From the NCBI RefSeq assembly GCF_009455635.1, contig NZ_QPER01000002.1, positions 2,356,001-2,420,000 of the forward strand: a stretch of 64,000 nt of DNA, written 5' to 3'. The notes beneath the pieces were generated by a model. That model had not been told where the DNA came from. It did not search any database and worked only from the letters and a program-made list of their open reading frames with translations. Position 1 is the first letter of the stretch. Every line of letters starts with the position of its first letter. The translations under genes and the position numbers were made by a program. Shown here piece after piece: positions 16,512-25,430 of this stretch. The DNA comes from Paraburkholderia agricolaris. GTDB taxonomy: Bacteria; Pseudomonadota; Gammaproteobacteria; Burkholderiales; Burkholderiaceae.

Positions 16512-18299
16512 CTAGCGCCTGCCGCCCTGCCCGCGTGCGCCAATCCAGCTCACGATCTGCGCAAACAGTTTCATGTCGGGCGGCACCGAGAGATCGACTG
16601 CCAGACAGCGGCGGTAATACGGGCTGAGATCGAGCCCGACGCCCAGACCCAGCACCTCCACATCGCGCGAAGCTTCATGGCGCGCCACAACGGTCTTGAG
16701 ATGGTTGTCGAGATAGAACGCGTCGTTGGCCTGGCCCGTCGCACTGTCCATCGGGCTGCCATCTGAAATCACGATCAGAATCCGCCGTGCCTCGGGACGG
16801 GCGAGAAGACGCGCGCAGGCCCAGTCGACCGCTTCGCCATCCACGCCCTCACGAAACAGGTCCGCCTTGAAGAGCGCGGCAATGTCCGCGCGGGCGCGCC
16901 GCCAGTTCCGGTCGGCGTCCTTGAATACCAGATGCGACAGCTCATTGAGCCGGCCCGGGTGATGCGGGCGGCCCTGCGCAAGCCAGTCGAGCCGGGGGCG
17001 GCCGCCGTTCCACGCGCCGGTGGTGAAGCCCAGCACCTCGGTCGTGACGCCCGCCTGGTCGAGCGCGCGCGTGAGGATATCCACCATGGTCGCCACCGGC
17101 TCGATATGCGCCTTCATCGAGCCCGAGCAGTCGATCAGAAAACCGATCACGCAGTCCGCCATGAGCGTATTCCGTTCGAGCCGGAACAGGCGCCGTTCAG
17201 CCGGAGAACTAACCAGTTGTGCGAGGCGCCGCCCGTCGATACGGCCATGCTCTTCGCCGAACGACCAGCCGTCGCGTTGCGGCAGCGCCAGCGCCGCTTT
17301 CAGCGCATGGGCAAGCCGCGCCACGTTGATGCCCTGGGCGGCGACGCGTTCGTCGAGCCGCTCGCGGAACTCGCCGAGCAAGGCCTTGCGCACCAGCGTA
17401 CCCGCGAATAACTCACGGTCGTAGCGCGTCGTATAGGCGCGATAACCCTGTTCCGACGCCTCGAGCACGCGGCTTTGGCCGGTCAGCGCAACGGCCATGT
17501 CCTTGTATTCGTCGTCCTCGACGTCGAACCAGAGCGAGAACGCCGTGCGCGGCGCTTTATCGTCGCTTTCCTGCGGATCATCTTCGGCATCGTCCAGTGT
17601 GCCGGCGCGAGCGGCACGAATCATCCCGGCCACCAGCCGCGCCAGTTCAAGCGCATGAACCGCGAACGCGTCCTGCTCGGCCCGATGCCGGCGCAAGCCC
17701 GCCAGTGACACGCCCAGCACCGGCACGATCGCCGCGCGCGTGGCTTCGATCAGGTCCTCGGTGTCTTCGAGCACAGGCCAGCCCGTCAGGCGCGACCAGG
17801 CAATCTGCGCGACCGTGTACAGGAGAATGCCGAGATGATCCTCGGCGAGTCCGGAGCGATAGAACGCCCGCGACCAGGCCTCGAAACGATCGCGCAGGTT
17901 CTGCACGAGGCCCGGCATGCCAGGTGGCGTCCGGGTCTCGCAGCGCAACTGCTCGAGCAATTCGAATAGCAGCCGTTCGACGGAGTCGGCCGGGCATAGC
18001 CGGTTGTGCAGCGCCGCGTCGGAGTGCATGAGCCGCAAGGCCGCGCCATCGGCAGCGCCGCGCAAAGACGCGAAATCGTCCTGCTGCGGGTCGGTGCGCA
18101 GATGGGGTGCGTGCAAGGGCAAAGGTCGCAGATCACGGCATAGGCGCCCTTCGCGGTAGTGCAATGCGGCGTCGCCGGTGAGCGCGCGCACGGCCGCCGC
18201 GCACAGCGCCTCGCGCTGCTCCGCGCGGAGGATCGCTTGCCGCTGGGTCTGCTGCGGGTCCTGCTGCTGATCCTGCTGCGGGTGCCTGTCCAGCGCCAT
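16512..18299 (-). CDS. CobT-like VWA-domain protein (cobaltochelatase CobT family)
   Basis: A 595-residue protein with the CobT layout. It has a Gln-rich N-terminus (residues 8-21), a mostly helical middle with an acidic stretch (D-D-A-E-D-D-P-Q-E-S-D-D, about 236-247), and a C-terminal von Willebrand A domain. The VWA metal-ion site D-C-S-G-S is at 390-394, followed by V-I-S-D-G-S-P-M-D-S near 520. In aerobic cobalamin synthesis CobT with CobS and CobN inserts cobalt. No cobN or other cob gene is visible here; the pair lies convergent to xsc-pta. Start overlaps the CobS-like stop by one base (TGATG), so they are coupled. A protein- or cofactor-activation role is more likely than cobalt chelation in B12 synthesis (inference). 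Confidence 0.85.
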   Translation of the reverse strand: MALDRHPQQDQQQDPQQTQRQAILRAEQREALCAAAVRALTGDAALHYREGRLCRDLRPLPLHAPHLRTDPQQDDFASLRGAADGAALRLMHSDAALHNRLCPADSVERLLFELLEQLRCETRTPPGMPGLVQNLRDRFEAWSRAFYRSGLAEDHLGILLYTVAQIAWSRLTGWPVLEDTEDLIEATRAAIVPVLGVSLAGLRRHRAEQDAFAVHALELARLVAGMIRAARAGTLDDAEDDPQESDDKAPRTAFSLWFDVEDDEYKDMAVALTGQSRVLEASEQGYRAYTTRYDRELFAGTLVRKALLGEFRERLDERVAAQGINVARLAHALKAALALPQRDGWSFGEEHGRIDGRRLAQLVSSPAERRLFRLERNTLMADCVIGFLIDCSGSMKAHIEPVATMVDILTRALDQAGVTTEVLGFTTGAWNGGRPRLDWLAQGRPHHPGRLNELSHLVFKDADRNWRRARADIAALFKADLFREGVDGEAVDWACARLLARPEARRILIVISDGSPMDSATGQANDAFYLDNHLKTVVARHEASRDVEVLGLGVGLDLSPYYRRCLAVDLSVPPDMKLFAQIVSWIGARGQGGRR

Positions 18300-19288
18300 C
18301 AGCGGCTACCCGCCGGGTGGCCTTCAACCTTAACGTCGGCCTCGAGTTCGGTACCGAAGCACCTCTGAAAATACTCGGCGACGATCGAACGCTCGGCTTC
18401 GTCGCACTTGTTCAGGAAGGTCAGACGAAACGCCATCGCCGGATCGCGGAAAATCTGGCAGTTCTCCGCCCAGTTGATCACCGTGCGCGGCGACATCAGC
18501 GTCGACAGGTCGCCGGCGGCGAAACCCTTGCGGGTCAGTTCCGCCACGCTCACCATCGATTCGATCAGCGCGCGCCCCGCAGCATCGCCGAGTTCCGGGA
18601 CACGCGCGAGCACGATGCCCGCCTCTTCCGCGCGCGGCAGATAGTTGAGCGTGGCCACCACGTTCCAGCGGTCCATCTGCGCATGATTGAGCACCTGTGT
18701 GCCGTGATACAGGCCGTTCAGATTGCCCAAGCCCACCGTGTTGGTGGTGGCGAACATGCGGAAATACGGATGTGGATGAATCACGCGATTCTGGTCGAGC
18801 AGCGTGAACTTGCCGTCGCGCTCGAGAATGCGCTGGATCACGAACATCACGTCCGGGCGCCCCGCATCGTATTCGTCGAAGATCAGGGCGACCGGGCGCT
18901 GCAAGGCCCATGGCACGATCCCTTCCTGAAACTCCGTGACCTGCAGATCGTCGCGCACCACGATCGCGTCTTTACCGACCAGGTCGAGACGGCTGATATG
19001 ACCGTCGAGATTGACGCGCACGCAGGGCCAATTGAGGCGGGCCGCCACCTGTTCGATATGCGTCGACTTCCCGGTACCGTGCAAGCCTTGCACCATCACC
19101 CGGCGATCCCGGCTAAAGCCGGCCAGAATGGCCAGTGTCACTTCCGGATTGAAACGGTAGACCTCGTCGATCTCCGGCACGTGGTCGTCACGCTCGCTGA
19201 AAGCGGGCACCATCAGGCTGGAATCAATGCCGAACACAGTCCGCACCGAGACCATTCTGTCGGGTTTGCCAGTCACGATATCAGTCAC
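18299..19288 (-). CDS. CobS-like AAA+ ATPase (MoxR/CobS family)
   Basis: A 329-residue AAA+ ATPase matching CobS in length. Walker A G-L-H-G-T-G-K-S-T is at residues 78-86, Walker B A-L-I-F-D-E-Y-D at 144-151, and the sensor region F-A-T-T-N-T follows near 178. The N-terminal F-G-I-D-S-S-L-M-V-P-A-F is also typical of CobS. It starts at an ATG preceded by GGGAGGAG. CobS-type ATPases pair with VWA partners such as CobT (here coupled downstream) and remodel or metallate a client. The promoter shares its palindromic operator with xsc, which links this pair to sulfonate metabolism rather than to B12. Confidence 0.88.
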   Translation of the reverse strand: MTDIVTGKPDRMVSVRTVFGIDSSLMVPAFSERDDHVPEIDEVYRFNPEVTLAILAGFSRDRRVMVQGLHGTGKSTHIEQVAARLNWPCVRVNLDGHISRLDLVGKDAIVVRDDLQVTEFQEGIVPWALQRPVALIFDEYDAGRPDVMFVIQRILERDGKFTLLDQNRVIHPHPYFRMFATTNTVGLGNLNGLYHGTQVLNHAQMDRWNVVATLNYLPRAEEAGIVLARVPELGDAAGRALIESMVSVAELTRKGFAAGDLSTLMSPRTVINWAENCQIFRDPAMAFRLTFLNKCDEAERSIVAEYFQRCFGTELEADVKVEGHPAGSR

Positions 19289-19346
19289 TTCATGCTCCTC
19301 CCTGCTGCGGGATGTAGATGGGGCGCCGCCGAATTACGATAATTTT

Positions 19347-19363
19347 CGGTACGTTTTGTTCCG
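19347..19363. promoter_or_regulatory. 17-base operator-like site before cobS, same motif as xsc
   Basis: CGGTACGTTTTGTTCCG keeps the outer arms of the xsc palindrome CGGAACAAATTGTTCCG in the same 17-base frame. It overlaps the expected transcription start of the cobS-like gene, whose -10 box TATAAT reads on the minus strand at 19373-19368. The -35 region is weak. The position relative to the start site matches that at xsc. Confidence 0.6.
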
Positions 19364-19432
19364 TTTTATTATACGCAGAATCTCACGTTTCAGGTGGCGC
19401 TTCCGTCCACATTCACCCCGCAGGCCTCGCTG

Positions 19433-20737
19433 TCAACGCACGGTCGCCATCTCGTCGAAGGGTTTCGCGCGCCGTTCCATCGCCCACGCGGCCCATGCCG
19501 ACAGCAGCGCCGACAGAATCACATAGCCGCACACATACCAGGGCTTGCCGCCATCCAGCCGCAGCAGCGCCGTCGCGATGATCGGCGTGAGGCCGCTCGC
19601 GAAAATGCCCGAGAACTGGTACACGAACGAGATGCCGGTATAGCGCACCTCCGGATCGAACAGCTCGGCAAAGAGCGCGGCTTCCGGGCCGTAGACCATC
19701 GCGTAGAAGATGCCGAACGGGATCACCACGCCGAGCCAGACAGCCAGCGTATTGCCGGCCTGCGTCTCCATCAGCCAGAACGCCGGCAGCACCGAAACGC
19801 CGCAAATCAGCGAACCCCAGCGATACACGCGCGCGCGGCCCATCAGGTCCGACATCCGGCCGAAAAACGGGATGAAGAAGCACATCACCATCGCCGCGAT
19901 CATCACGCCGGTGAGCGCTTCCGTGCGGCTCATCGAAAGACGTTGCGTGAGGTAGCCGATCATGAATACCGCGAAGATGTTGAAGAACACCCCGTCGATC
20001 CAGCGCGCGCCCATGCCGAGCAGCACCGAACTGCGATAACGCGTGAGCATGTCGACGAAGGGGATTTTCACGTCGCGGCGATTGCGCTTGAGCGCGAGAA
20101 ACTCGGGCGTCTCCATCACCTTGAGGCGAATGTAGAGGCCGAGCACCACCAGCAGCAGCGAAGCGCCAAACGCGACCCGCCAGCCCCACGCGAGAAACGC
20201 CGCCTCCGGCAGCAGGCGGGAGATACCCGCGACGATGCCCGACGCGAGGCACAAGCCAATCGACAAGCCGATCTGCGGCAAGCTTGCGTACAGACCGCGC
20301 CGGTTCGGCGGCGCATATTCATAGGCCATCAGCACCGCGCCGCCCCATTCGCCGCCGAGCCCGATGCCCTGCAACACCCGCAAGGCGAGCAGCAGAATCG
20401 GCGCCCAGATGCCGATCTGGGCGAAGGTCGGCACGAAGGCGACACCCGCCGTCGAAATTCCCATGATGATGAGTGTGCAGATCAACGCGGACTTGCGTCC
20501 GACCTTGTCGCCGAAGTGGCCGAAGATCACGCCGCCGAGCGGCCTCGTGACGAAACCGACGGCGAACGTGGCGTAGGCCAGCATCGTCGAGACGAGCGGA
20601 TCGTGCGCGGGAAAATAGAGCTTGTTGAAGACGATGCCCGCCACGACACCGTACAGAAAAAAGTCATACCATTCGACCGTCGCTCCAATCACGCTCGCGA
20701 ATGCAACGCGGCGGATAACCCGCTTATCGATTGCCAT
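19433..20737 (-). CDS. iseU: MFS transporter of the metabolite:H+ symporter (MHS) family, probable isethionate importer
   Basis: A 434-residue, roughly 12-helix MHS-type permease (ProP/KgtP/ShiA relatives). It opens with A-S-V-I-G-A-T-V-E-W-Y-D-F-F-L-Y-G, the family hallmark. The loop motif H-F-G-D-K-V-G-R-K-S follows near residues 78-87, then G-G-E-W-G-G-A-V-L-M near 125. ATG 20737 is chosen over an in-frame upstream start because GGAGGCG precedes it and the family motif then starts at residue 11. It follows a GMC dehydrogenase on the same strand, with a divergent IclR gene: the iseR/iseJ/iseU type of set described for isethionate in Cupriavidus. Substrate assignment rests on that context. 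Confidence 0.72.
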   Translation of the reverse strand: MAIDKRVIRRVAFASVIGATVEWYDFFLYGVVAGIVFNKLYFPAHDPLVSTMLAYATFAVGFVTRPLGGVIFGHFGDKVGRKSALICTLIIMGISTAGVAFVPTFAQIGIWAPILLLALRVLQGIGLGGEWGGAVLMAYEYAPPNRRGLYASLPQIGLSIGLCLASGIVAGISRLLPEAAFLAWGWRVAFGASLLLVVLGLYIRLKVMETPEFLALKRNRRDVKIPFVDMLTRYRSSVLLGMGARWIDGVFFNIFAVFMIGYLTQRLSMSRTEALTGVMIAAMVMCFFIPFFGRMSDLMGRARVYRWGSLICGVSVLPAFWLMETQAGNTLAVWLGVVIPFGIFYAMVYGPEAALFAELFDPEVRYTGISFVYQFSGIFASGLTPIIATALLRLDGGKPWYVCGYVILSALLSAWAAWAMERRAKPFDEMATVR

Positions 20738-20931
20738 AGCGCCTCCTCCAATGAATGGCCGCGCGCCGTCCCGGCAACGCAGCACTTCTGGGCCCCTGTC
20801 TGTCTCCTCCTGGGGCGCGAATTTCACCGCCTGCCCGCTGCTGTTATCGGCTTCGGATGCAGCGAGTCAGGTAGTGATCTTTTTACTGCCTGCAGCTACT
20901 TCGGTTCGGTGCTTTTGCGTCCGCTCCTGCC

Positions 20932-22593
20932 TTAATACTGTGCTGCCATGCTTGGCGATTGCACCTGTGCGGCCGGCCTGTCGCCCGCTCGCGCATCCTC
21001 GAGGATCATGCTGGACGCCTTTTCGGCGACCATCACGATCGGCACATTGGTATTGCCGGAAACCAGCGTCGGCATGATCGAACAATCGACCACCCGCAAC
21101 CCCTGCGTGCCGTATACACGCAATCGTTCGTCGACCACGGCGCCCGGATCGCTTGCGACACCCATCTTCGCGGTACCGGACGGATGAAAAATCGTCTGGC
21201 CGTATTCGCGGCAAAAGTGCAGCAGTTCGTCGTCGCTTTGCGCTTCCCGGCCCGGCCGGACTTCGCGCTTCATCAGTGATGCCATAGGCTCCGTGGCAGC
21301 GACGCTGCGCGCAAAACGCACACCTGCAACCGTGGTGCGGCGATCGAGATCGGTCGCCAGATAATTGGGCTGGATCGACGGAGCGTCGCGCATATCGCCC
21401 GTGCGAATCCGCACGTTCCCGCGCGACTCTGGACGCAACTGGCAGATCGAATAGGTGCAGCCAGGAAACGCGTGGACATCGCCGCCCGCGGTATCGGCCG
21501 ACAGCGTGGAGAAGTGAAACTGGATGTCCGGCGTTTTCGCCACATCCGGCAACGCGCGGCAGAACATGCCGCCCTGATTGATGCCGACGGCCAACGGCCC
21601 GTCGCGAAACAGCGCCCATTGCAGGCCCATCTTGGCGCGCCCCGTCCAGGAGTGCAGCAGGTCGTTGGTCGTGATCGGCCGCGCCACCTCATAGGTCAGA
21701 CGTATCTGCAGATGATCCTGCAGATTCTCGCCGACGCCGGCCCGATCGGCGACCACCGGAATACCCAGTTCATTGAGCAATTTCGCCGGCCCGACGCCCG
21801 ACACCTGCAGCAATTGCGGCGACTGCAACGCGCCTGCCGTCAACACCACCTCGCGATGCGCGCGCACTTCGTGAAGCTTGCCATGCTGCTCATAGCGAAT
21901 ACCTGTCGCGCGCGTCCCGTCGAAGAGAATTTTCGAAGCGAGTGCGTCGGTCTCGATCTGCAGATTTGGGCGCTTGCGCGCGGGTTTCAGGTAAGCGACC
22001 GCTGTCGAACACCGCCAGCCACGCCGCGTGGTCAACTGGTAATAGCCGACCCCTTCCTGATCGCCCTGATTGAAGTCGTCGACCGTCTGGACACCCAGGC
22101 GATTCGACGCGGCGATAAATGCATCCACCAGTTCGTGCCGCTGTTTGATCGTGGAGGCCCACAACGGGCCATCCACGCCACGTGTCGGCGACTCGCCGAG
22201 TTCGTTATGCTCAAGCCGCCGGAAGTAAGGCAAGCAGTCCTTCCAGCTCCAGCCACGATTACCGAGCGCGGCCCACTGGTCGTAATCCTCTTTCTGACCG
22301 CGAATGTAGATCAGGCCGTTGATGGAACTGCAGCCGCCCAACGTGCGCCCGCGCGGCCAGTAGAGCTTGCGGTCGTTCATGTTCGGATCCGGGTCGGTGT
22401 AAAAGCCCCAGTTGTAGACCGGGTGAAACATGGTTTTGCCGTAACCGATCGGGATATGAATCCACAGAAAACGGTCGGGCGGACCGGCTTCGAGCAGGCA
22501 TACCGAGTAACGGCCATTCTCGGAAAGGCGGTTAGCGAGGACACAGCCCGCCGATCCAGCGCCGACAACCACGTAGTCGAAACTCCGTACCAT
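20932..22593 (-). CDS. iseJ: GMC-family FAD alcohol dehydrogenase, probable isethionate dehydrogenase IseJ
   Basis: A 553-residue glucose-methanol-choline oxidoreductase. The FAD motif V-V-G-A-G-S-A-G is at residues 9-16, E-A-G-P at 35-38, the first GMC signature G-R-T-L-G-G-C-S-S-I-N-G near 83-94, and the catalytic His region F-H-P-S-G-T-A-K near 467-474. It is close in type to choline dehydrogenase. IseJ of C. necator oxidises isethionate to sulfoacetaldehyde, the substrate of Xsc. Linkage to xsc, an MHS transporter and a divergent IclR regulator supports this assignment. Choline or another primary alcohol is the alternative. No betaine aldehyde dehydrogenase gene is adjacent, which argues against choline. 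Confidence 0.75.
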   Translation of the reverse strand: MVRSFDYVVVGAGSAGCVLANRLSENGRYSVCLLEAGPPDRFLWIHIPIGYGKTMFHPVYNWGFYTDPDPNMNDRKLYWPRGRTLGGCSSINGLIYIRGQKEDYDQWAALGNRGWSWKDCLPYFRRLEHNELGESPTRGVDGPLWASTIKQRHELVDAFIAASNRLGVQTVDDFNQGDQEGVGYYQLTTRRGWRCSTAVAYLKPARKRPNLQIETDALASKILFDGTRATGIRYEQHGKLHEVRAHREVVLTAGALQSPQLLQVSGVGPAKLLNELGIPVVADRAGVGENLQDHLQIRLTYEVARPITTNDLLHSWTGRAKMGLQWALFRDGPLAVGINQGGMFCRALPDVAKTPDIQFHFSTLSADTAGGDVHAFPGCTYSICQLRPESRGNVRIRTGDMRDAPSIQPNYLATDLDRRTTVAGVRFARSVAATEPMASLMKREVRPGREAQSDDELLHFCREYGQTIFHPSGTAKMGVASDPGAVVDERLRVYGTQGLRVVDCSIMPTLVSGNTNVPIVMVAEKASSMILEDARAGDRPAAQVQSPSMAAQY

Positions 22594-22815
22594 TGATAAC
22601 GTCTCCGTGCCGATATCTTTTCTTTTAAAACTGGATCATTTCGTCCCAATTTATTGGATGAGAGTTTCGACTTCAAGCAAATCCGGTTACGATTGAATAA
22701 ACCGGTACGAAAACCGACTTTTTCGTTTCACTATTCAATCTGTCCGAACGCGTTCATCCGGGTTGTCACTGATCCGTTCGGGCTGCATTCCCCTTGATCC
22801 GCCTCGGGAAGGACA
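22594..22815. promoter_or_regulatory. Divergent iseJ/iseR control region
   Basis: The region holds a 12-base palindrome CCAAT-TT-ATTGG (22646-22657) and an inverted repeat CCGGTT-N10-AACCGG-type (22683-22704, arms separated by an AT-rich spacer). A CGGTACG element near 22703-22709 is shared with the operator motif at xsc and cobS, followed by a further ACCG. The cluster of half-sites makes it a likely IclR target region. Confidence 0.5.
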
Positions 22816-23652
22816 ATGAGAGACACCACGCATCTCCCCTCACCTGCCCACGAGCCCGCCGACGACACCCGCGTGCTGCGCGCGCTCAGCGTGCTGGAAC
22901 AACTTGCATCGGCGGGACAACCGTCGTCGCTCTCCCAGTTGTCCTCACGTCTGCAGATTCCGAAGGCAACGCTGATGCGCCTGATCGAGTCGCTCGAAGC
23001 GCGCGGCTACGTCACACATATGCCGGACTCGCGCGGCGCCGATCGCGCCATTGCACTCGGGCCACGCGCCGCGCAACTCGCCCTGACCACGCTCGCGAAC
23101 AGTACGTTCACGCGGGCATGCCGCTCGTTGCTGCGCACGCTCGTGGAGTCGCTTGGCGAGACCTGCAATCTCACCGTGCTCGACGGCGATACCGTGCTGT
23201 ACGTCGAGCGCGTCGAGACGAGCGAACCCTTGCGTCTGCATCTGCAACCCGGCACGCGCGTGCCGCTGCATTGCACCGCCAGCGGCAAGCTGTTTCTTTC
23301 GCAGATGGCAGCGCCCGAGCGTGGCCTCGTCATCCGGCGCTTGCCGCTCAAGTCGATGACATATCGCACCCTGACCGACATCGATCTGCTGGAGGCCGAA
23401 CTCGACCGTCTTGCCATGCGCGGCATCGGCGTCGACAACGAGGAATTCGTACGCGGAATGGTGGCGGTCGCGGTGCCGGTGCGCCACGTCGACGATGGCC
23501 ATGTGCTCGCGGCACTGGCCGTTCATGCCCCCACGGCGCGGGCCAGTCTGGAAGATCTGCTGAAAGCGGTGCCGCGGCTCAAGGAGATTGCGTTGCGCAT
23601 CGGACCGCTGCTTCAGCCTGCAACGGCGGCGGCAGTGGCCGCGTCGAAGTAA
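22816..23652 (+). CDS. iseR: IclR-family regulator, probable IseR
   Basis: A 278-residue IclR protein with a longer N-terminal arm than the two others in the window. The winged helix is at about residues 18-80 (L-S-Q-L-S-S-R-L-Q-I-P-K-A-T-L-M-R-L-I). The effector domain shows E-T-C-N-L-T-V-L near 117, H-C-T-A-S-G-K-L-F near 155 and A-L-A-V-H-A-P near 235. It is divergent from the GMC dehydrogenase and the MHS transporter, the position of a specific regulator for isethionate. GGAAGGACA precedes the ATG. Confidence 0.8.
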   Translation: MRDTTHLPSPAHEPADDTRVLRALSVLEQLASAGQPSSLSQLSSRLQIPKATLMRLIESLEARGYVTHMPDSRGADRAIALGPRAAQLALTTLANSTFTRACRSLLRTLVESLGETCNLTVLDGDTVLYVERVETSEPLRLHLQPGTRVPLHCTASGKLFLSQMAAPERGLVIRRLPLKSMTYRTLTDIDLLEAELDRLAMRGIGVDNEEFVRGMVAVAVPVRHVDDGHVLAALAVHAPTARASLEDLLKAVPRLKEIALRIGPLLQPATAAAVAASK

Positions 23653-23689
23653 CGGGGAGACGCCGCCCCCGGCTGAGCCACCCACGCAT

Positions 23690-23711
23690 CGCTGCAGCTT
23701 GCCTTGCAGCG
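23690..23711. terminator. Small hairpin between convergent iseR and permease genes
   Basis: A 7-bp perfect stem (CGCTGCA/TGCAGCG) with an 8-base loop, without a T-run, in the 116-base convergent gap. It may act as a weak bidirectional terminator. Confidence 0.35.
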
Positions 23712-23768
23712 GCGACCTCAAGCGGACCGCCGCTGCATGTCGTCAAACCACGTGCAAAAGACAATGCA

Positions 23769-25196
23769 TCAATGCGTACGAGGCCGATAGTCGACGAATT
23801 CCGGCTCAGTGGAAACAGCGCCCCTTTTCCGGGCCCGCCACACATACGCGACGAGCAGCACACCGAGACTCACCACACCGAGCCACAGCGGCGTGCGCTG
23901 GTCCGGTATGAACGCCATCGCCACCAGAATGCCGAGCATGCCGACGATCGCGAAACAGGTCAGATACGGATAGCACCACATCCGCACGCGCAGCATCTGC
24001 GGCGCCTCGCGCTCGAGCCGGGCGCGCAGCTTCAGTTGCGACACGGCAATCAGCACGTAGACGAAAATGGCCACCGTGCCGTATGAATTGACAAGGAATG
24101 CGAACACCGTGTCAGGCGATACATACGACATGACGACCGACACATAGCCGAACAAGGTGCCGACCAGGATCGCGCGAACCGGAACGCCGCGGCGATTGAC
24201 CCGGGCCAGCGCAGCCGGCGCGTCGCCGTGGCGGGTCAGCGCAAACATCATTCGCGAGGCTGCGTACAGGCCGGAATTGAGTGCGGACAACACCGCGGTC
24301 AGCACGATTGCATTCATCACGTTAGCGGCGGCGGGAATACCCATGGCATTGAGCGCGCTCACATACGGTGTAGCCATAGCCGGTGAATTCCAGGGCACCA
24401 GCGCCACCACCAGCAGGATCGAGCCGACATAGAAAATCAGCACGCGGGTAATCACCGAATTGGTGGCCTTGGCGACCGCCTTGACCGGCTCATGCGCTTC
24501 AGCCGCGGCAATCGTGACGATCTCGGCGCCGAAGTAAAAACCCGTTGCCGCAACAGCGCCGCTCAACACCGGTCCAATGCCCTTCGGCATCAGGCCGCCG
24601 TGCGAAAGCAGTGTCGGCATCACGGCCGTGGTGTGCATCGATGCGGGCCACAGACCCAGCACATAGAGCGCGCCAAGAAACAGGAACACGACGATCGCGG
24701 CCACCTTGATGGACGCGAACCAGAATTCGAACTCCCCGTAGCTGCCCACCGAGATCAGATTGGTCGCGGTCAGCACAACCAGCAACACGAGACTGATCGC
24801 CCACGCCGGCGTATCCGGCAGCCAGAATTGCACCAGTTTCGCGCCGGCCACCGCCTCGACGGCCACGACGATGACCCAGAAATACCAGTACATCCAGCCG
24901 GTCAGAAAGCCGGCCAGTTTGCCCGGCCCGCGCTTGCCGGCAAAGGCCATGCGCGCATATTCGTAGAACGAGCCCACCGCCGGCATCGCACAGGCCATTT
25001 CGCCGAGCATACGCATGACGAGCACGATCAGGCCACCGGTAATCAGAAACGACAGCACCGCCGCCGGGCCGGCCTGCTGGACCACGACACCGCTACCGAC
25101 AAACAGACCCGCGCCAATTACGCCGCCCAGCGCGATCATGGTCATATGCCGCTCTTTGAGGCCGGTCTTCAGTTCACTTCGATTCGATACTTGCAT
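23769..25196 (-). CDS. APC-superfamily amino acid permease (AAT type), linked to taurine dehydrogenase
   Basis: A 475-residue permease with about 12 membrane helices. The N-terminal L-K-x-R-H-M-T-M-I-A-L-G-G-V-I-G-A-G-L-F-V-G-S-G is the hallmark of the amino acid transporter (GabP/AnsP/CycA) family. F-Y-E-Y-A-R-M-A-F follows TM3. ATG 25196 is preferred over an in-frame upstream start because GGAGGTGAC lies directly before it. It is downstream of tauXY on the same strand, 235 bases away, so it may be a second, non-ABC route for taurine or a related omega-amino acid such as GABA, beta-alanine or hypotaurine. Family is certain, substrate unknown. Confidence 0.85.
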   Translation of the reverse strand: MQVSNRSELKTGLKERHMTMIALGGVIGAGLFVGSGVVVQQAGPAAVLSFLITGGLIVLVMRMLGEMACAMPAVGSFYEYARMAFAGKRGPGKLAGFLTGWMYWYFWVIVVAVEAVAGAKLVQFWLPDTPAWAISLVLLVVLTATNLISVGSYGEFEFWFASIKVAAIVVFLFLGALYVLGLWPASMHTTAVMPTLLSHGGLMPKGIGPVLSGAVAATGFYFGAEIVTIAAAEAHEPVKAVAKATNSVITRVLIFYVGSILLVVALVPWNSPAMATPYVSALNAMGIPAAANVMNAIVLTAVLSALNSGLYAASRMMFALTRHGDAPAALARVNRRGVPVRAILVGTLFGYVSVVMSYVSPDTVFAFLVNSYGTVAIFVYVLIAVSQLKLRARLEREAPQMLRVRMWCYPYLTCFAIVGMLGILVAMAFIPDQRTPLWLGVVSLGVLLVAYVWRARKRGAVSTEPEFVDYRPRTH

Positions 25197-25430
25197 GTCA
25201 CCTCCACATCCTGTTGATGTCGGCGCCGGTTGCGCGAGACTGCGTGCGCAGTCCCGGAACCTGGGCGCCGTCAATTCGGATCGAGCGAGGACGCTTGCGC
25301 GCCTCGCTGCATCGTGTTTTTTCTTATGGCTTAACGCGCAGACCTGTCTGGCCGCGCAGCGCCGCCGTGCGCGTGAGGCGCGACGGCGGGCGAATGACGT
25401 GCCGCAAGCGCGCGCGGCACGCAGAACGCG

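Noticed and set aside
16512..19288. cobST-like pair as evidence of cobalamin synthesis in this region
   Set aside because: No cobN or other cob gene is present, and promoter sharing with xsc points elsewhere. CobW-type GTPase at 27.5 kb belongs to the amidohydrolase operon.
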